The notes under the pieces are model-generated. The model searched no databases and had not been told where the DNA came from. It worked only from the letters and a program-made list of their open reading frames with translations. From an uncultured Oscillospiraceae bacterium (GTDB taxonomy: Bacteria > Bacillota > Clostridia > UBA1212 > UBA1255), in the NCBI GenBank assembly GCA_902462635.1, contig CABQCN010000058.1:1-7633 (forward strand): 7,633 nt of DNA. The letters run 5' to 3'. Shown one piece after another: positions 4,772-7,633 of this stretch (its first letter is position 1; every line of letters starts with the position of its first letter). The position numbers were made by a program, and so were the translations under genes.

Positions 4772-5764
4772 TCACCACCAAATTACAAAAGGATCATACG
4801 CTTTTTCATCCATAAGATGTTTTATAAGTTTATAACATTCTAAACGAATCAGGTATTGATAAGAAACATTTTTCGATAAATCTTTATGGCGGATCGTCTT
4901 TTTCAGCCGTTCATCGAATTCCGTTATGATCAGCTGAGAAGCATCTTTCTTCAGCTGCAGATAATTCATATCTTTCGTAAAACTATTTTCCGTAATCTGT
5001 TTTCGGTTCAGCAATGAGAAAATCATTCTGTCTCCAATCAGCGGTTTGAATATTTCTGCAAGATCAAGACTTAGGGAAAAGCGTTTTGTGCCCGGTTCAT
5101 GCAAATAGCTGATGCACGGATTCAGCTGGGTTCGGTAAATTTCACTTAGCACCCGAGTGTAAATCAAACTGTTGATAAAAGAAATCAGCGTATTGACAAC
5201 ATTATCGGGAGGTCTCTTCACACGTCTTTCAAATTCTATATCTTGATTGATGATGACAGGAAAAGAAGCATAATAAACCTTATGAATATTTCCCTCGATT
5301 CCCATTAAGGCAGGAACCGTTTCCGCTCGTTCGATTTCACGCTTTAAAGAAACAATTTCATTCATCGCAGATTGTAAATCTTTGCCGCGGCCGTTGTAAT
5401 ATCGCAGGTTGCGGTACATATTGTCGGCAGCGCCTGTAACAAAGCGCCTCGCAAGAAGCAACCGTTTTTCCGGAGCCGAATACGTCTCGGCTTGTTTGAC
5501 CAGAAGCTCCCCCGAAACAAGATTTTCTTTGGGATAAAAACTTCCCGTATAAAAATGATAATAATTAAAAAAATGCAGCACGATTCCGTATTGGGAAATC
5601 AAATTTAATATGGCCGTATTTAAAGTCATATTCGACATGATGTAAATATCGGAAATCATCTCAATGGGGATGTCTTTTTTTTCATTTTCATACGTCGTAA
5701 ACCGGAGCGTATGGTCCTTTCGGTTCAGCTGTCCGTCCGTATAAACATAAATCGATTTTTTCAT
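4772..5764 (-). CDS. cas1: CRISPR-associated endonuclease Cas1 (type I-B)
   Basis: A 330-residue integrase subunit of full length for the type I-B group. Cas1 catalyses the two strand-transfer reactions that join a captured DNA fragment to the ends of the first repeat. The metal-binding residues of the family can be placed: E157 in ALMGIEGN, H222 in SYLHEPGTKRFS, and D234/E237 in LSLDLAEIFKP. The N-terminal beta domain (about residues 1-75) starts KKSIYVYTDGQL and includes the ISDIYIMSNMTLNTAIL and GIVLHFFNYY strands. The rest is the helical catalytic domain. The start is supported by AGGGG on the - strand 6 bases before the ATG, close behind the cas4 stop. It sits between cas4 and cas2, the usual adaptation trio. 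No frameshift or lost residue is seen, so it should be active. Confidence 0.97.
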   Translation of the reverse strand: MKKSIYVYTDGQLNRKDHTLRFTTYENEKKDIPIEMISDIYIMSNMTLNTAILNLISQYGIVLHFFNYYHFYTGSFYPKENLVSGELLVKQAETYSAPEKRLLLARRFVTGAADNMYRNLRYYNGRGKDLQSAMNEIVSLKREIERAETVPALMGIEGNIHKVYYASFPVIINQDIEFERRVKRPPDNVVNTLISFINSLIYTRVLSEIYRTQLNPCISYLHEPGTKRFSLSLDLAEIFKPLIGDRMIFSLLNRKQITENSFTKDMNYLQLKKDASQLIITEFDERLKKTIRHKDLSKNVSYQYLIRLECYKLIKHLMDEKAYDPFVIWW

Positions 5765-5776
5765 ACCTCACCCCTT

Positions 5777-6271
5777 TCAAATAAAACAAAGATCATAATA
5801 AGAACATTTGCGGCAATAAGAAACGGAAGGATCCCGCATAGGAATTTTATCCGCGCAGATAGAAGGAATTTCCGCAATAATAGTCTGAAGTGCCGTCCGG
5901 TCGTTTTCCGTAAGTTCCACATCCACAGTCTGCCTAAGCAGCGGATAGTCAATCTGACCCCGCAAATCGGAAATACCCTTTTGTTCTAAATACCAAATGT
6001 AATATTTTAATTGCCAGATCGCTGCTTTTTCAATCGCGCGGCTCTTTTTCACTTCATGTAAAATCCGCCTATCACGGATAAAATCGATTGCGATCACCCC
6101 ATCGATTGCAATATGTTTTTCCTCTCTTTCATAACTGTTTTCATCCAATACTTTTCCCCGAAGAACCGATTCGTTTTCCTGTTCCATCGTTAAATCCTTT
6201 GCAAAATAATAAAGCTTCCTTTTGCATACAAAATAATATTCCACCATTGTCCCCGTAATACTGCGCTCCAT
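5777..6271 (-). CDS. cas4: CRISPR-associated exonuclease Cas4
   Basis: A 164-residue Cas4 of the RecB nuclease superfamily. The four cysteines that hold the iron-sulfur cluster are visible: C16 in the N-terminal EYYFVCKRKLYYF motif, and C153, C156 and C162 in the C-terminal YCRKCSYYDLC. The nuclease core has D63 in GVIAIDFI, E73-x-K75 in LHEVKKS, and Q87-x3-Y91 in AAIWQLKYYIWYLE. Cas4 trims prespacer ends and helps choose PAM-adjacent DNA and insertion direction for Cas1-Cas2. It starts 33 bases after cas3, with GGCGG in an AGAAAGGCGG stretch about 9 bases before the ATG, and ends 12 bases before cas1. All expected motifs are intact. Confidence 0.96.
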   Translation of the reverse strand: MERSITGTMVEYYFVCKRKLYYFAKDLTMEQENESVLRGKVLDENSYEREEKHIAIDGVIAIDFIRDRRILHEVKKSRAIEKAAIWQLKYYIWYLEQKGISDLRGQIDYPLLRQTVDVELTENDRTALQTIIAEIPSICADKIPMRDPSVSYCRKCSYYDLCFI

Positions 6272-6304
6272 TTTACAACGCCGCCTTTCTGACGCATAAA
6301 AATT

Positions 6305-7633
6305 TTACCAAATCAGATCCACTTCCTTGCTTTCCGCCTTTTTGCGGATCAAGCCCAGCCCACAGCACTGTTCTTCCGTAAAATCATACGGGCAATCAAG
6401 GAGAGATACGCCGCATTCTTTAAAAAGTACTTCGTCCGTATGGTTTTCATACGGCAGTTTCTGGTAAAATGTAATCGAAACCGTATAATCCAGAATCCGC
6501 TCCTTTGCCTTCAGCCGCTCCTGATAGGAGTTGTTCCGATCGCAGAGAATTTGCTTCCACTCCGGAAGCTTCTTATTGTCGCAAAGCATCTTGTAAATAC
6601 TGCGCGGCATTACCGTAATGGAATCGATATCGCGGAATTTTTCAGAAATTCCGTTCTCGTCCAATGCATACATCCCCAGATCCCGCAGGTATTTCAGGCG
6701 TTCTTTGATTTTTCGGTAATATTTCGATTGCAGAATCCTTTCATTGCGTGTTTCGTCATAAACGAGATCAATCAGCTCCGTTTTCAGATCTCTTTCATCG
6801 CTTTCTTCCAGCAGCATTCCATCATAAGCGCGCAGGGCCTCCAGCGTATAATCGTAAATTTCCCCGTCCAGAATCGCATGATAGCGGTCGATGATATAGA
6901 CATTCGGTTCTTCCCCGAGATCGTAAAAACGGCCGCGGTAAATACGCCCCATCCGCTGCAGCAGCGAATCGATCATGCTTGCTTCCGTATATAAAATATC
7001 AAAGTCGATATCGAGGCTCGCTTCTACGATCTGCGTAGAAATCCAAATACCGGGTTCCTGCGGCCGCTCTTTCCGGTTCGGCGCAAAGGCCAGAATCTGC
7101 TGCTCTAAAATTTTCCTGTCTTTTCGGAGATACATCGAATGGAGCAAATGCACCTTGCCGTATGCCGCCAGCTGCTCATAAAGCTGCTGCGCGCTCCTTA
7201 CGGTATTGCAGATCACCAGAACCTTGCGCGCAGCCGCCTGCACTGCCATCTCCGCAATCGGAAACACATCCAGCAGTTTGATCCGGTGGCGTTTCGTGAT
7301 CGGGGAATGAAATGCTTTCTCCGGGCGCGCGGCGTCGATTCCGTATTTTTTCATCAGACCGTACAGACATTTCGGGAAGGTCGCGGTGACCACCGCAAAT
7401 TTTCCGCCGAGTTTCGTAATGACAGAAAGCGCATACAGGATGTTGCCCAAAAGATCCGGAGAATACGCCTGAATCTCGTCAATCACGAGCTTTGCCCCGG
7501 CCAATACGGAAGCGTAAATTTCCGTGCCGTTCGCTTTAAAAATAAAACGCAGAATCTGGTCGACCGTACACACGGTAAGCGGGTAGGCAAAGAGGCGCGC
7601 CTGCTCATACCCGGCAAAATTGTTTTCTTCCAT
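6305..7633 (-). CDS. cas3: CRISPR-associated helicase Cas3, C-terminal part (partial at window edge)
   Basis: The 442 visible residues are the C-terminal part of Cas3, the superfamily 2 helicase-nuclease that Cascade recruits to unwind and degrade target DNA. Counting from the edge, the motifs are: VCTVDQILRF (about 21-30), Walker B VIDEIQ (D52, E53, where many helicases have DEAH), TATFP (motif III, 83-87), VLVICNTVRSAQQLY (138-152), STQIVEASLDIDFD (motif V, 199-212), and QRMGRIYRGR (motif VI, 226-235). The rest, about 240-442, is the accessory C-terminal region, poorly conserved. The ATG at 7633 falls exactly on the window edge and cannot be the true start: the HD nuclease domain and the Walker A motif are absent and must lie upstream, off the right edge. 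The gene leads the visible cas operon and is 33 bases before cas4. Confidence 0.94.
   Translation of the reverse strand: MEENNFAGYEQARLFAYPLTVCTVDQILRFIFKANGTEIYASVLAGAKLVIDEIQAYSPDLLGNILYALSVITKLGGKFAVVTATFPKCLYGLMKKYGIDAARPEKAFHSPITKRHRIKLLDVFPIAEMAVQAAARKVLVICNTVRSAQQLYEQLAAYGKVHLLHSMYLRKDRKILEQQILAFAPNRKERPQEPGIWISTQIVEASLDIDFDILYTEASMIDSLLQRMGRIYRGRFYDLGEEPNVYIIDRYHAILDGEIYDYTLEALRAYDGMLLEESDERDLKTELIDLVYDETRNERILQSKYYRKIKERLKYLRDLGMYALDENGISEKFRDIDSITVMPRSIYKMLCDNKKLPEWKQILCDRNNSYQERLKAKERILDYTVSITFYQKLPYENHTDEVLFKECGVSLLDCPYDFTEEQCCGLGLIRKKAESKEVDLIW

Noticed and set aside
6440..6994. A 184-codon + strand ORF inside cas3.
   Set aside because: It is a reverse-strand shadow of the clearly coding cas3 helicase; no membrane or domain pattern of its own was recognised.
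7631..7633. The ATG at the window edge as the true start of cas3.
   Set aside because: The visible protein lacks the HD domain and Walker A motif that precede this region in Cas3, so this methionine is internal.
4489..7633. A new CRISPR type or an unknown defence system.
   Set aside because: Every visible cas protein fits a known family and the gene order is that of type I-B; nothing in the visible part requires a new system.

Overview
The window is bacterial and most likely from a Clostridia-like Bacillota. This rests on the genes: a Clostridia-type I-B CRISPR-Cas adaptation module, purine-rich Shine-Dalgarno sites, tightly packed operons, and coding regions visibly richer in G+C than the A+T-rich CRISPR leader and many spacers. 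The species cannot be named from sequence alone.

Left part (2-2793, + strand): a compact membrane-lipid operon. It holds the 3' end of a rhomboid-fold membrane protein with no visible catalytic serine or histidine. Next comes a CDP-alcohol phosphatidyltransferase carrying an N-terminal acyl-carrier-protein-like domain whose phosphopantetheine serine position is lysine. Last is a cardiolipin-synthase/phospholipase-D-like protein that starts inside the stop codon of the phosphatidyltransferase. The two enzymes resemble a phosphatidylglycerol-type synthase followed by a cardiolipin-synthase-type enzyme.

Middle part (about 2790-4488): a CRISPR array and its leader, both read from the - strand. 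The array has 21 repeats of 30 bp that are perfect or differ at one base (2928-4288), with 20 spacers of 35-38 bp. Two decayed repeats lie at the old (left) end, and the outermost overlaps the stop codon of the PLD-like gene. The leader (4289-4488) lies between the newest repeat and cas2. It holds a well-formed promoter (TCGACA, 17 bp, TATAAT), an 11-bp inverted repeat, copies of CGTTTTC, and GTCGACCTC-type elements. Several spacers carry recognisable regulatory sequence: two share a related dyad, two carry a Shine-Dalgarno plus ATG, and one carries a DnaA-box 9-mer.

Right part (4489-7633, - strand): cas3 (C-terminal 442 residues visible), cas4, cas1 and cas2, in that transcription order and reading toward the leader and array. 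This is the usual tail of a type I-B operon. The expected interference genes (cas6, cas8b, cas7, cas5) and the Cas3 N-terminus would lie beyond the right edge. Cas4-Cas1-Cas2 would capture new spacers at the leader end, the leader promoter would make pre-crRNA, and Cas3 would degrade DNA bound by the off-window Cascade complex. The CRISPR type itself is known. The less ordinary signals are the regulatory-looking spacers, the leader architecture, and the ACP-like/phosphatidyltransferase fusion.
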